Below are positions 16,198-23,706 of a stretch of DNA of 28,756 bases, in pieces. Numbering within the stretch: position 1 is the stretch's first letter; every line of letters starts with the position of its first letter. Position numbers and translations under genes: made by a program. The notes below the pieces were generated by a model that saw only the letters and a list, made by a program, of their open reading frames with translations, had not been told where the DNA came from and did no database searches. Source of the stretch: XYD2-FULL-39-9 sp964561035 (GTDB lineage Bacteria > Patescibacteriota > Patescibacteriia > Magasanikbacterales > GWA2-37-8); the NCBI GenBank assembly GCA_964561035.1, contig CAZLNR010000011.1, positions 1 through 28,756 on the forward strand. The letters run 5' to 3'.

Positions 16198-16241
16198 ACA
16201 ATAGCTCGCCCCCCATGCCCGTCGGGGCGAGTTATTGTTTT
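16198..16241 (+). terminator. Terminator after nrdJ
   Basis: A 15-bp stem pairs 16198-16212 with 16224-16238 (one G-U pair) around an 11-base loop, with a T-run at 16238-16241. It lies between nrdJ and the adenosyltransferase gene. I see no clear promoter after it, so partial read-through may feed the next gene. Confidence 0.85.
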
Positions 16242-16258
16242 AACACTTAAATTGCGCT

Positions 16259-16816
16259 ATGAAAATTTATACAAAAACCGGAGATGGGGGACAGACATCT
16301 CTGTTGGGAGGTAAGCGAGTAGGAAAGCAATGTATTGAAATGCAGGTAATTGGCGAGATAGACGAGCTTAATGCTTCGCTTGGTGTTGTGCTGTCTTTTA
16401 TGGATCAGATGCAAGATGCGCGTTTGAATAGTTTGAATGATTTTATAAAAACAATTCAACGGGATTTATTTCAAGCCGGAGCAGAGATTGCTGCATTGCA
16501 AGGTCCGCTGCAAGATGTGATAAAAAAAACAAATGAGCACCGGGTGAGTGAAATGGAAGCTTTTATCGATGAGTTTTGGAATCAGTTGCCGGAGCTTAAA
16601 AATTTTATTGTGCCAGGAGGCGTTATAGCGGCAGCCGAGATTCACAAGGCTCGTACGGTATGTCGCCGGGTTGAGCGGCAGTTGGTAGCCTTTGCCTTGC
16701 ATAGTCCGGTGCGCTCAGAGTTAAGAATGTACTTTAATCGGTTGAGCGACTTTTTATTTGCCGCCACGCGGTATGTTAATTTTTGCGCCGGCGCAAAAGA
16801 AGAATTGGTGGTATAA
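16259..16816 (+). CDS. PduO-type cob(I)alamin adenosyltransferase
   Basis: This 185-residue protein has the usual PduO length. It transfers the adenosyl group of ATP to cob(I)alamin to give adenosylcobalamin, the coenzyme of NrdJ. Landmarks are KIYTKTGDGGQTSLLGGKRV at the N-terminus (ATP site), VIGEIDELNASLG, FIVPGG...AAEIHKARTVCRRVER (conserved Arg-rich ATP/corrinoid helix) and YFNRLSDFLFAATRYVN. It lies 78 bases downstream of nrdJ beyond a terminator. No corrinoid synthesis genes are in the window. This fits an organism that takes up corrinoid from outside and finishes the coenzyme itself; that point is inferred. Confidence 0.95.
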   Translation: MKIYTKTGDGGQTSLLGGKRVGKQCIEMQVIGEIDELNASLGVVLSFMDQMQDARLNSLNDFIKTIQRDLFQAGAEIAALQGPLQDVIKKTNEHRVSEMEAFIDEFWNQLPELKNFIVPGGVIAAAEIHKARTVCRRVERQLVAFALHSPVRSELRMYFNRLSDFLFAATRYVNFCAGAKEELVV

Positions 16817-16836
16817 CCAAAGGAAGTAAAATAGGC

Positions 16837-16865
16837 TTGATTTTGAAAAAAGGCTGTGGTATTAT
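16837..16865 (+). promoter_or_regulatory. Promoter of tRNA-Leu
   Basis: TTGATT (16837-16842), a 17-base spacer and TATTAT (16860-16865) with TGG before it. The predicted start near 16872 is about 11 bases before the tRNA. Confidence 0.7.
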
Positions 16866-16882
16866 TTTTGTAGTTTTATTTT

Positions 16883-16967
16883 GCCCCGGTGGTGGAACTG
16901 GTAGACACAAGGGACTTAAAATCCCTCGTCGAAAGGCATGCGGGTTCGATTCCCGCCTGGGGCACCA
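16883..16967 (+). tRNA. tRNA-Leu (anticodon UAA)
   Basis: The acceptor arm GCCCCGG (16883-16889) pairs with CTGGGGC (16957-16963). The anticodon stem AGGGA/TCCCT encloses loop CTTAAAA with anticodon TAA. A long variable arm typical of class II tRNAs follows, then a GGTTCGATTCC T-loop. The discriminator is A and the 3' CCA is encoded (16965-16967). Confidence 0.97.
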
Positions 16968-16969
16968 AG

Positions 16970-17000
16970 ACAAGCAATCAAATTAGACTGCTTGTTTTTT
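16970..17000 (+). terminator. Terminator after tRNA-Leu
   Basis: ACAAGCA (16970-16976) pairs with TGCTTGT (16989-16995), loop 12 bases, followed by a T-run to 17000 and a further T-rich stretch. Confidence 0.75.
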
Positions 17001-17029
17001 ATTTTTTCATATTTTTATATCGTATTTTG

Positions 17030-17038
17030 TGATATACT
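17030..17038 (+). promoter_or_regulatory. Possible extended -10 of the pseudopilin operon
   Basis: TGATATACT gives an extended -10 with TATACT at 17033-17038 and no good -35. The predicted start is within about ten bases of the ATG at 17054, so the mRNA would be almost leaderless. Confidence 0.4.
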
Positions 17039-17053
17039 ATTATTGAAAATAAT

Positions 17054-18865
17054 ATGAATGGAATGCTAAGGCATACCTCAATAAATCAAAAAGGATTTTC
17101 ATTGCTGGAAATTTTATTGGCCAGCGCTATTTTTTTATTGTTTGCGCTTGGAATTTATAGCGGCATCAATTTGGTGTTTAAGATTGTCTATCAATCGCGC
17201 ATGTCTATTTTGCAAACCGCATTGCTTGCTGAGCAGTTAGAGGTGGTGCGTAATTTACCGTATGATCAGGTTGGTATTGTAAATGGTGTGCCAAGCGGTG
17301 TGCTGCCATACTCAACCACCACGGTGCGTAACGGAGTGCAGTTTACTATTATTACTACTGTCAGAAATATTGACGATGCCTTTGATGGAGTGGTGGGAGG
17401 GAGTCCCAATGATACATCCCCAGCTGATTATAAATTGGTTGAAATGTCCACAATTTGCCAGAACTGTTCTCAGCAAACACCAATTATTTTAAGCACGATT
17501 GTAGCGCCAAAACAGTTAGAAGGTGCAACCCAGAATGGTGCATTGTTTATACATGTGTTTGATGCTAATGGACAGTCTGTGGCGGGAGCAGATGTAACGG
17601 TAACAAACACAGCTCAAAATCCAAATTTAGTAATTCATGATGTTACTGATGCAGATGGTTACTTGCGTATTATTGATACGCCAACTGGTACATTAAGCTA
17701 TCATATCAATGTTACTAAATCAGGCTACTCATCCGATTATACGGTACCGGTTAGTGCTAGCGTGCCTACGCCGCTTAAACCGCCATCAAACATTGTAAGT
17801 CAAGCTATTACCGAAATCAGTTTTTCCATAGATCGACTAGCGAATTTAGATGTAAACTTTATTACCCCAAGTTGTGCGGCGATAGCCCATGTGCCTTTTT
17901 CTATTCATGGTAATAAAAAAATGGGCTCATCTCCGGATGTGTATAAGTATGACCAAAGTTTAACTGCTAATGGCAGTGGGGCATATTCTTTTACAAATTT
18001 TGAATGGGATACATACTATATTACACCTACTGGTACCACATATACACTTGGCGGCTCCACACCAATGTTGCCGCTCGAGATCACTCCTGGTCTTACGCAG
18101 ACTGCCTCAGTAATTTTGGCTCCTTATACAACAGATTCGCTATTGGTTAAAGTAAAAGATGCGGGCACTGGTTTGCCGCTCTCAGATGCGACCGTACATT
18201 TAACAAAAACAGGTTATGATGAAAGCCGGGTAACCGGATATGGTTTTGTTCGGCAGACGGATTGGAGTGGTGGAAGCGGGCAGGCAAGTTATACAATTGA
18301 AGATAAATACTATAATGATAATGGAAATATTCGTGACAATTCTCCGGCAGGTGATTTAAAGCTTAAAAAAGTTGGCAGCTCATATCTTAATAGCGGCTGG
18401 TTAGAATCATCGTCTATAGATTTAGGCACAGCAGCAAATTTTAATAATATTGTATTCTCGCCATTATCACAGCCTTCAGGGGTTGGTACAAATCCAATTA
18501 TGTTTCAGTTGGCTACCAGCAACTCAAGCAGCCCAAGCAGCTGGGACTTTAAAGGTCCGGACGGCACTGCCAGTACCTACTATACTGCTACTAGCACTAT
18601 TATCTGGAGTGGCCATAACGGGGATAGATATTTGCGTTATAAGGTATTTTTAAGCACCGAAGATACATCGGTAACACCAACTCTTTCCGAAGTTGCTTTT
18701 ACTTATATTACAAGCTGTGTGCCTCCAGGTCAGATTTTTTTCAGCGGTTTATCTGCAGGCACATATACGCTTGAGGTTTCGCATGATGGGTATATTACAA
18801 ATAGTGATACTGTGGATGTGAGCGGAACTACCGAAGCGGTGGTAAATATATCGCTAGCCAGTTAA
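17054..18865 (+). CDS. Large prepilin-like protein with carboxypeptidase-regulatory-like (CNA-B-type) domains
   Basis: This 603-residue protein begins with a class III prepilin signal: a short basic leader, then KG|FSLLEILLASAIFLLFALG, with Glu at +5 for peptidase cleavage and methylation; start ATG 17063 is also possible. Past the ~30-residue helix comes a large extracellular part. It has a CXXC pair (ICQNC), a carboxypeptidase-regulatory-like domain (~175-240, GALFIHVFDANGQSVAGADV), a middle beta domain (~275-360), and a second such domain beginning SLLVKVKDAGTGLPLSDATV. That second domain appears to be interrupted by a ~150-residue insert before it resumes at CVPPGQIFFSGLSAGTYTLEV. This is far longer than an ordinary pilin. 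It is the first of three overlapping or closely spaced pilus-type genes, with one base to the next gene, so it is probably a tip or surface-exposed minor component. Confidence 0.85.
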   Translation: MNGMLRHTSINQKGFSLLEILLASAIFLLFALGIYSGINLVFKIVYQSRMSILQTALLAEQLEVVRNLPYDQVGIVNGVPSGVLPYSTTTVRNGVQFTIITTVRNIDDAFDGVVGGSPNDTSPADYKLVEMSTICQNCSQQTPIILSTIVAPKQLEGATQNGALFIHVFDANGQSVAGADVTVTNTAQNPNLVIHDVTDADGYLRIIDTPTGTLSYHINVTKSGYSSDYTVPVSASVPTPLKPPSNIVSQAITEISFSIDRLANLDVNFITPSCAAIAHVPFSIHGNKKMGSSPDVYKYDQSLTANGSGAYSFTNFEWDTYYITPTGTTYTLGGSTPMLPLEITPGLTQTASVILAPYTTDSLLVKVKDAGTGLPLSDATVHLTKTGYDESRVTGYGFVRQTDWSGGSGQASYTIEDKYYNDNGNIRDNSPAGDLKLKKVGSSYLNSGWLESSSIDLGTAANFNNIVFSPLSQPSGVGTNPIMFQLATSNSSSPSSWDFKGPDGTASTYYTATSTIIWSGHNGDRYLRYKVFLSTEDTSVTPTLSEVAFTYITSCVPPGQIFFSGLSAGTYTLEVSHDGYITNSDTVDVSGTTEAVVNISLAS

Positions 18866-18866
18866 T

Positions 18867-19481
18867 ATGTCTTTGTTTCCTAAACAATTAGATAGGCGCG
18901 GCATAACTTTGGTAGAAGTATTGGTTTCCATCGGTATTTTTAGTTTTTTAATTATTGGCATTACGGCCTTGTTGCTTACAAGCTGGAAGTATAACCAGAT
19001 TGTTTGGGAGCAGTTAAAAACTCAAAATGAAGGCAGAAAAGTAATCAGAGATTTTGTAAATGATCTTCGAGTAGCTTCGCTATCCAGTATTGGCGCATAT
19101 CCGATTGAATCCGCTTCCAGTACGGAGATAGTTTTCTATAGTAATATTGATAGTGATACGCTCAAAGAGCGGGTGCGATATTTTTTATCTGGCAGAACTT
19201 TGCGAAAAGGAGTTATTAAACCGACCGGATCAACGCTTAGTTATAATTCGGCCAATGAAACCTTTGTTGATATTGCGCATGATTTAGTAACTTCTACAGT
19301 TTTACTATCATATTATGATAGTAATTTTTCAGGTTCCCAAACAAAACTTACTAGTCCTATTGATGTAACTAAAATTAGGGTTGTGGCTATTTCTTTAACT
19401 TTGGAAGAAGATCCAAATGCTTCTCCGGTGCCGTTTTTTATAGAATCAAAAGTAATGTTAAGAAATTTAAAGGACAACTAA
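18867..19481 (+). CDS. Minor pseudopilin-like protein (prepilin N-terminal cleavage site)
   Basis: This 204-residue protein has a prepilin leader ending RRG|ITLVEVLVSIGIF, with Glu at +5, and then the usual hydrophobic helix (~12-35). A moderately charged globular part contains ASSTEIVFYSNIDSD and VRYFLSGRTLRKGV, the pattern common to PulJ/PilW-type minor pseudopilins. It starts one base after the previous gene and so is translationally coupled. It probably helps prime or cap a type IV pilus-like filament. No assembly ATPase, prepilin peptidase or platform gene is in the window. Confidence 0.85.
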   Translation: MSLFPKQLDRRGITLVEVLVSIGIFSFLIIGITALLLTSWKYNQIVWEQLKTQNEGRKVIRDFVNDLRVASLSSIGAYPIESASSTEIVFYSNIDSDTLKERVRYFLSGRTLRKGVIKPTGSTLSYNSANETFVDIAHDLVTSTVLLSYYDSNFSGSQTKLTSPIDVTKIRVVAISLTLEEDPNASPVPFFIESKVMLRNLKDN

Positions 19482-19504
19482 CACAAGTTTAAGTCGGATA
19501 TAAT

Positions 19505-20902
19505 ATGAGTATGTTGGTAGATCATATACAAAAGGCGTTCAATTTTTTTTCCCGTCATACAAAAGGCAATATTTTGCTAGTAGTTATGATTTTTGGGACC
19601 ATTAGCTTAACAGTGATTGTAATTGGGTTGACCGGATATGCGGTTTCAGAAAATTCAGCTTCTAACAGAAAACATCAAAGTGAAATGGCATTGCAAATTG
19701 CAGATGCCGGCATTAACTATTATCGCTGGCATTTGGCGCATGACAAAACAGATTATTACGACGGCAACGGCACCAGTACGCCTGGGCCATATGTACATAA
19801 TTATACAGATAAAGACGGGACTGTGATTGGCCAATTTTCATTACAAATAACACCTCCGCCATCAGGGTCTTCCATTGTTATTATTGAGTCAACTGGTTGG
19901 TTGACAGCCAGCCCTAATAGCCGTGTAACCATTAAAGCCCGTATGGGTTTTCCAGCTCTGACTGATTATTCTTTTTTAACTGCTACTGAAGCGTGGATTG
20001 GTGATGCTGAGGTTACTCATGGAAAATTTCATGCTAATGGAGGTGTCCGATTTGATGGTATAGGTGATGCGCCAATTACCAGTGCCATGGCAACTTATAC
20101 TTGTAAAAGCAATCATGGATGCGGAAATCAAGAGAAACCGGGAATTTGGGGTGATGGCGGCCCAACACAATATTGGAGTTATCCCGTTCCAGCCAAAGAT
20201 TTTAGTGCGGTAACAGCTAGTTTGGCAGATATTCAAACGTATGCCCAAAGCGGCGGTATAAATCTGTCGTCATCTGGGAAACAAGGGTGGCGATTGCAGT
20301 TTACTTCTTCCAGTGAAGTTATTGCCTCTAAAGTAATGACTACTAACTGTTATAAAGCAAAAGATATTGGTGATAATAATTATTTTTGGCCATGCATAGA
20401 TGCGGCCACTTATGGCAGCGGTACTACGTATAGCATACCAGCCAACGGGTTTATTTTTGTTAATGATACAGTTTGGGTAGATGGTGTGGTAAAAGGAAGG
20501 GTAACTGTTGGTACATCAGTGGGGAAATCAATTATTTTAAACGGCAATATTACATATTCTGCGAAAGACGGCACTGATGTGTTGGGCTTAATTGCTGAAC
20601 AAAATATTTTAATTCCAAAAAACTCTCCAACTAATTTAGAAGTTGACGCAGCACTACTTGCGCAAAATGGTGCGACAAAGCGATATTATTATCCCGGTGA
20701 CACAAAAAATAGTTTATTTATTTACGGCTCAATTATTACAAATAAAACATGGACTTGGAGTTGGGTTTCTGGTGGAGGGGCGGTAATTTCAGGTTATGAA
20801 AACACCAATGCTACATACGATACCAATCTCACATATGGTCCGCCACCTGGCTTTCCGGTTGGTTCCGAGTATAATCTGTTAAGCTGGGAAGTGGAAAAGT
20901 AA
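19505..20902 (+). CDS. PilX-like pilus-associated protein with DUF4900-like beta domain
   Basis: This 465-residue protein starts at ATG 19505 (or 19511) and has an N-terminal helix KGNILLVVMIFGTISLTVIV. ALQIADAGINYYRWHLAHD follows, as in PilX-type minor pilins, although the Glu at +5 is missing. The rest is rich in beta structure: YVHNYTDKDGTVIGQFSLQI, a Cys pair (YTCKSNHGCG), and a C-terminal repeat-like part with GFIFVNDTVWVDGVVKGRVTV and GLIAEQNILIP that resembles DUF4900 / polymer-forming beta-helices. It is third in the pseudopilin operon, 23 bases after the previous gene. A role in the same filament is inferred. Confidence 0.8.
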   Translation: MSMLVDHIQKAFNFFSRHTKGNILLVVMIFGTISLTVIVIGLTGYAVSENSASNRKHQSEMALQIADAGINYYRWHLAHDKTDYYDGNGTSTPGPYVHNYTDKDGTVIGQFSLQITPPPSGSSIVIIESTGWLTASPNSRVTIKARMGFPALTDYSFLTATEAWIGDAEVTHGKFHANGGVRFDGIGDAPITSAMATYTCKSNHGCGNQEKPGIWGDGGPTQYWSYPVPAKDFSAVTASLADIQTYAQSGGINLSSSGKQGWRLQFTSSSEVIASKVMTTNCYKAKDIGDNNYFWPCIDAATYGSGTTYSIPANGFIFVNDTVWVDGVVKGRVTVGTSVGKSIILNGNITYSAKDGTDVLGLIAEQNILIPKNSPTNLEVDAALLAQNGATKRYYYPGDTKNSLFIYGSIITNKTWTWSWVSGGGAVISGYENTNATYDTNLTYGPPPGFPVGSEYNLLSWEVEK

Positions 20903-20913
20903 TTTTTTGTCGG

Positions 20914-20942
20914 TTGAAAATAAAAGCTAAGCTTGTTATAAT
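20914..20942 (+). promoter_or_regulatory. Promoter of the galU-like gene
   Basis: TTGAAA (20914-20919), a 17-base spacer and TATAAT (20937-20942) with TGT before it (extended -10). This is among the best promoter matches in the window. Confidence 0.75.
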
Positions 20943-20968
20943 CAAAACAATACTTTTATTTCAATCAT

Positions 20969-21835
20969 ATGTCCTCAATTAAAAAACTCGTTATTCCTGT
21001 AGCTGGTTTAGGCACTCGGTTTTTGCCTGCTACCAAGGCTCAGCCAAAAGAAATGCTTCCGGTTGTAGATAAGCCGATTATTCAGTATGTAGTTGAAGAT
21101 GCTGTCAGGTCGGGAATTACCGATATTATTTTGGTTACTGGACCAAGCAAGCGGGCAGTAGAAGACCACTTTAGCCCAAATTATGAGCTGCTTAACTGGT
21201 TAAAAAAACAGGGTAAAACTGAAATTGCCGAAGAGGTTAAAAAAATTGCAGACATGGCAAACTTTGTGTTTATTCGCCAAAAAGGACCATATGGCAACGG
21301 TACACCGGTGCTTTGTGCAAAAAATATAATTGGAGACGAGCCGTTTGCGGTTATGTGGGGTGATGAGTTTTTTTATGCTCCTAAAAAACCCCAGCTTAAG
21401 CAGCTTATTGAGGTGTATGAAAAATACGGAGATCCCGTGGTGACTGCCTGCAAAGTAAGCAAAGAGGATACCAAAAAATATGGTATTCTTGATGCAACTG
21501 AGGTAGAAACAGATGTGTATCAGGTGAAAAACATTGTAGAAAAACCAGGGCCGGAAAAAGCCCCGTCAACCTTGGCTATATTGGGAGGGTTTGTGCTTAC
21601 ACCAGATATTTTTGAAGCTTTAGAAAAAACAAAATTAGGCAAAGATGGTGAGTTGTGGTTGGCAGATGCCCACACCAAAGTGCTCAAAAAACGCCCATAT
21701 TATGCTTGCCTGGTTGATGGCACGTATTATGATACTGGTTCCAAGCTCGGATATTTAAAAGCAAATGTAGATTTTGCCTTACGAGATGCGCAACTATCCA
21801 AAGATTTTAGAAATTATCTCAAGAGTGTGGTATAA
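20969..21835 (+). CDS. galU: UTP--glucose-1-phosphate uridylyltransferase (GalU-like)
   Basis: This 288-residue nucleotidyltransferase makes UDP-glucose from UTP and glucose-1-phosphate. The nucleotide-binding signature is VIPVAGLGTRFLPATKAQPKEM followed by LPVVDKPIIQYVVEDA. Further GalU landmarks are the GNGTPVLCAKN region, WGDEFF in the metal-binding position (many GalU proteins have a DD pair here), NIVEKPGPEKAPS, GELWLADAH and the C-terminal GTYYDTGSKLGYL. It could feed glycolipid synthesis (a glycosyltransferase lies at 27515-28603) or surface glycosylation. The GalU call is from the family pattern; a related sugar-1-phosphate specificity cannot be excluded. Confidence 0.88.
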   Translation: MSSIKKLVIPVAGLGTRFLPATKAQPKEMLPVVDKPIIQYVVEDAVRSGITDIILVTGPSKRAVEDHFSPNYELLNWLKKQGKTEIAEEVKKIADMANFVFIRQKGPYGNGTPVLCAKNIIGDEPFAVMWGDEFFYAPKKPQLKQLIEVYEKYGDPVVTACKVSKEDTKKYGILDATEVETDVYQVKNIVEKPGPEKAPSTLAILGGFVLTPDIFEALEKTKLGKDGELWLADAHTKVLKKRPYYACLVDGTYYDTGSKLGYLKANVDFALRDAQLSKDFRNYLKSVV

Positions 21836-21836
21836 T
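21808..21836 (+). promoter_or_regulatory. Promoter of the solute-binding protein/pilin operon, overlapping the galU stop
   Basis: TAGAAA (21808-21813), a 17-base spacer, and TGG directly before TATAAT (21831-21836). The TAA stop codon of galU (21833-21835) lies within the -10 hexamer. Confidence 0.65.
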
Positions 21837-21874
21837 GGAAAAACAAAGTATTTGTATTTACTCTAGAAATTTTT

Positions 21875-23251
21875 ATGAGTAAAAAAATTTTGTTTTTTAT
21901 TTCTCTGGCTGTTTTTTTAGCAGTCGGAGGTTTGGGTTGTAAAGGGCTCTCCAAACAACAGCAAGCCGCCACTCAACCAATTACACTTGAATACTGGACA
22001 GTTTTTGATGATGTTGACGCTTTGCAAACCCAGATTGATAAATATAAAGCTGACAGGCCGTATCTTACCATTAATCTTAAGCAGCTTCGGGTTGATGAAT
22101 TGTATCCTCGGTTGTTAGAAGCTTTGGCTGAAGATCGTGGGCCAGATATTATCTCTGTCCGCAATAAATGGATATCTTTTTATAAGCCAAAACTAGCTAC
22201 AATGCCGGCATCTGTCTCAGACACTACAGTACGTACTGAAAAGACAGCAGTAGGATCTAAAACAACCGTGAGCGGATCTACGCAAAATCTACCAAGCATT
22301 ACTCAGATAGAGAAAGAATATGTGCAAGCTGTAAAAAAAGATGTTGTGATGGATGGAAATATATATGGCTTGCCACTGTCTTTGGAGAATATGGCTATAT
22401 ATTATAATAAGGATTTGCTTGATAGAGCTGGTATTGCCGAGGCGCCAAAAAATTGGAAAGAATTTCAGGCAGCTGTAGAAAAATTAGTAAAAATAGACAA
22501 AGCGTCAGGAAAAATTTTACAATCCGGTACCGCGCTTGGAACAGGGAATAATATCTCTGGTTTTGAAGATATTTTGTATATACTGTTTAAGCAGAGTGGA
22601 ATTGATTTAATAAATAAAGATGGGGCAGTTAACTTTAATAATACTTCCGGCAATATAAATAACGACGCAATCGCAGTTTTAAATTTTTATACCGATTTTG
22701 CCAACCAAACGCGCAGCACCTATTCGTGGAATGAAGATATGGAAATGGCTTTGGATCGCTTCATAAACGGATCTGTGGCGTTTTTCTTTGGGTACAGCTA
22801 TCATGCTCCGGTTATCAAAGCACGCTCTCCACAGCTTAATGTAGCTGTGTTGCCAATGTTGCAGCTTAATCCAGAGGAGCCTATAAATGTGGCCAATTAT
22901 TGGATTCAGTCAGTGACAGAAAAATCAAAACATAAAAATGAAGCTTGGGGATTGGTGAACTATCTTACACATTCAGGTGCTACCAAAGAATATATTGAAA
23001 AGTCTGGCAGACCTTCAGCGCTTAGAGCCTATGTTGCAAAACAGCTGGATGACCCAAATCTTCAGCCGTTTGTTTCGCAAGCGCTTGTGTCTGATAGTTG
23101 GTATCATGGAAATGATTACGAGACAACAGTGAGAGCTATGGCAGATATGGTTCATCAGTGGTTATTGCCAGCCCCTCAGGTCGGCAGAGAGCAGGAATGG
23201 AAAAAAGAAATTATCAATAGAGCCGCGGCAAAAATCAGTCAGACTTTATAA
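21875..23251 (+). CDS. Extracellular solute-binding protein, family 1 (lipoprotein)
   Basis: This 458-residue protein has a signal sequence ending VGGLGC, an imperfect lipobox with Cys at 22. The body follows family 1 sugar-binding proteins: ITLEYWTVFDDVDALQ at the N-terminus, EDRGPDIISV, YGLPLSLENMAIYYNKDLLD (a strong family marker), PKNWKEFQAAV, FINGSVAFFFGYSY and NVANYWIQSV. A short Ser/Thr-rich insert sits at ~110-140. Binding of a carbohydrate is the usual role, but no ABC permease or ATPase is nearby. Instead the gene is 14 bases upstream of the pilin array and probably in the same transcript. Confidence 0.88.
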   Translation: MSKKILFFISLAVFLAVGGLGCKGLSKQQQAATQPITLEYWTVFDDVDALQTQIDKYKADRPYLTINLKQLRVDELYPRLLEALAEDRGPDIISVRNKWISFYKPKLATMPASVSDTTVRTEKTAVGSKTTVSGSTQNLPSITQIEKEYVQAVKKDVVMDGNIYGLPLSLENMAIYYNKDLLDRAGIAEAPKNWKEFQAAVEKLVKIDKASGKILQSGTALGTGNNISGFEDILYILFKQSGIDLINKDGAVNFNNTSGNINNDAIAVLNFYTDFANQTRSTYSWNEDMEMALDRFINGSVAFFFGYSYHAPVIKARSPQLNVAVLPMLQLNPEEPINVANYWIQSVTEKSKHKNEAWGLVNYLTHSGATKEYIEKSGRPSALRAYVAKQLDDPNLQPFVSQALVSDSWYHGNDYETTVRAMADMVHQWLLPAPQVGREQEWKKEIINRAAAKISQTL

Positions 23252-23265
23252 AGTAGGAAAACTAT

Positions 23266-23700
23266 ATGGCACAGTACAAAAAAATAATGCTTATCATGAT
23301 ATGTGTGTTGCAAATGCTGGGGGGTGCTCGGTTTGCTTTGGCTCAAAGCAGTCAAGCCCAGGCTCAAGATAGTAAATTTATTCCACAATGCGTGCTGGAT
23401 GCTCCTACAGGAAATCCCGTGGACGAAAGAGAATGCCGCAGTATTAGCATATATATCATCCTCATGTTTAATGTGGTTAATTACCTATTTGGAATTGTGG
23501 GGGCACTGGCATTGTTGTTTTTTATTTATGGCGGTTTTACCATGATTCTCTCAAGAGGCAATGCAGAGCAAACACAAAAAGGTGTAGCAATTATTTCGGC
23601 CGCGATTATCGGGTTGATTGTAGTGTTTGGAGCCTATATGTTGGTAAGATTTTTGGGGACAGTTGTGGGGCTGAAAAGCTCGTATAGCTTAAAAGGATAA
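23266..23700 (+). CDS. T4SS-type (VirB2/TrbC-like) pilin paralog 1
   Basis: This 144-residue protein has a signal peptide (cleavage near ALA|QS, ~26), an extracellular segment with two cysteines (PQCVLD and ERECRS) that could form a disulfide, then two transmembrane helices separated by a short polar loop. The loop carries the RGNAEQTQKG version of the array's GNxE signature. It is the most divergent copy: the W-M/L pair before the loop found in the other seven is replaced by TMIL. It begins 14 bases after the solute-binding protein gene and is followed six bases later by paralog 2. Confidence 0.85.
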   Translation: MAQYKKIMLIMICVLQMLGGARFALAQSSQAQAQDSKFIPQCVLDAPTGNPVDERECRSISIYIILMFNVVNYLFGIVGALALLFFIYGGFTMILSRGNAEQTQKGVAIISAAIIGLIVVFGAYMLVRFLGTVVGLKSSYSLKG

Positions 23701-23706
23701 TTTTGT

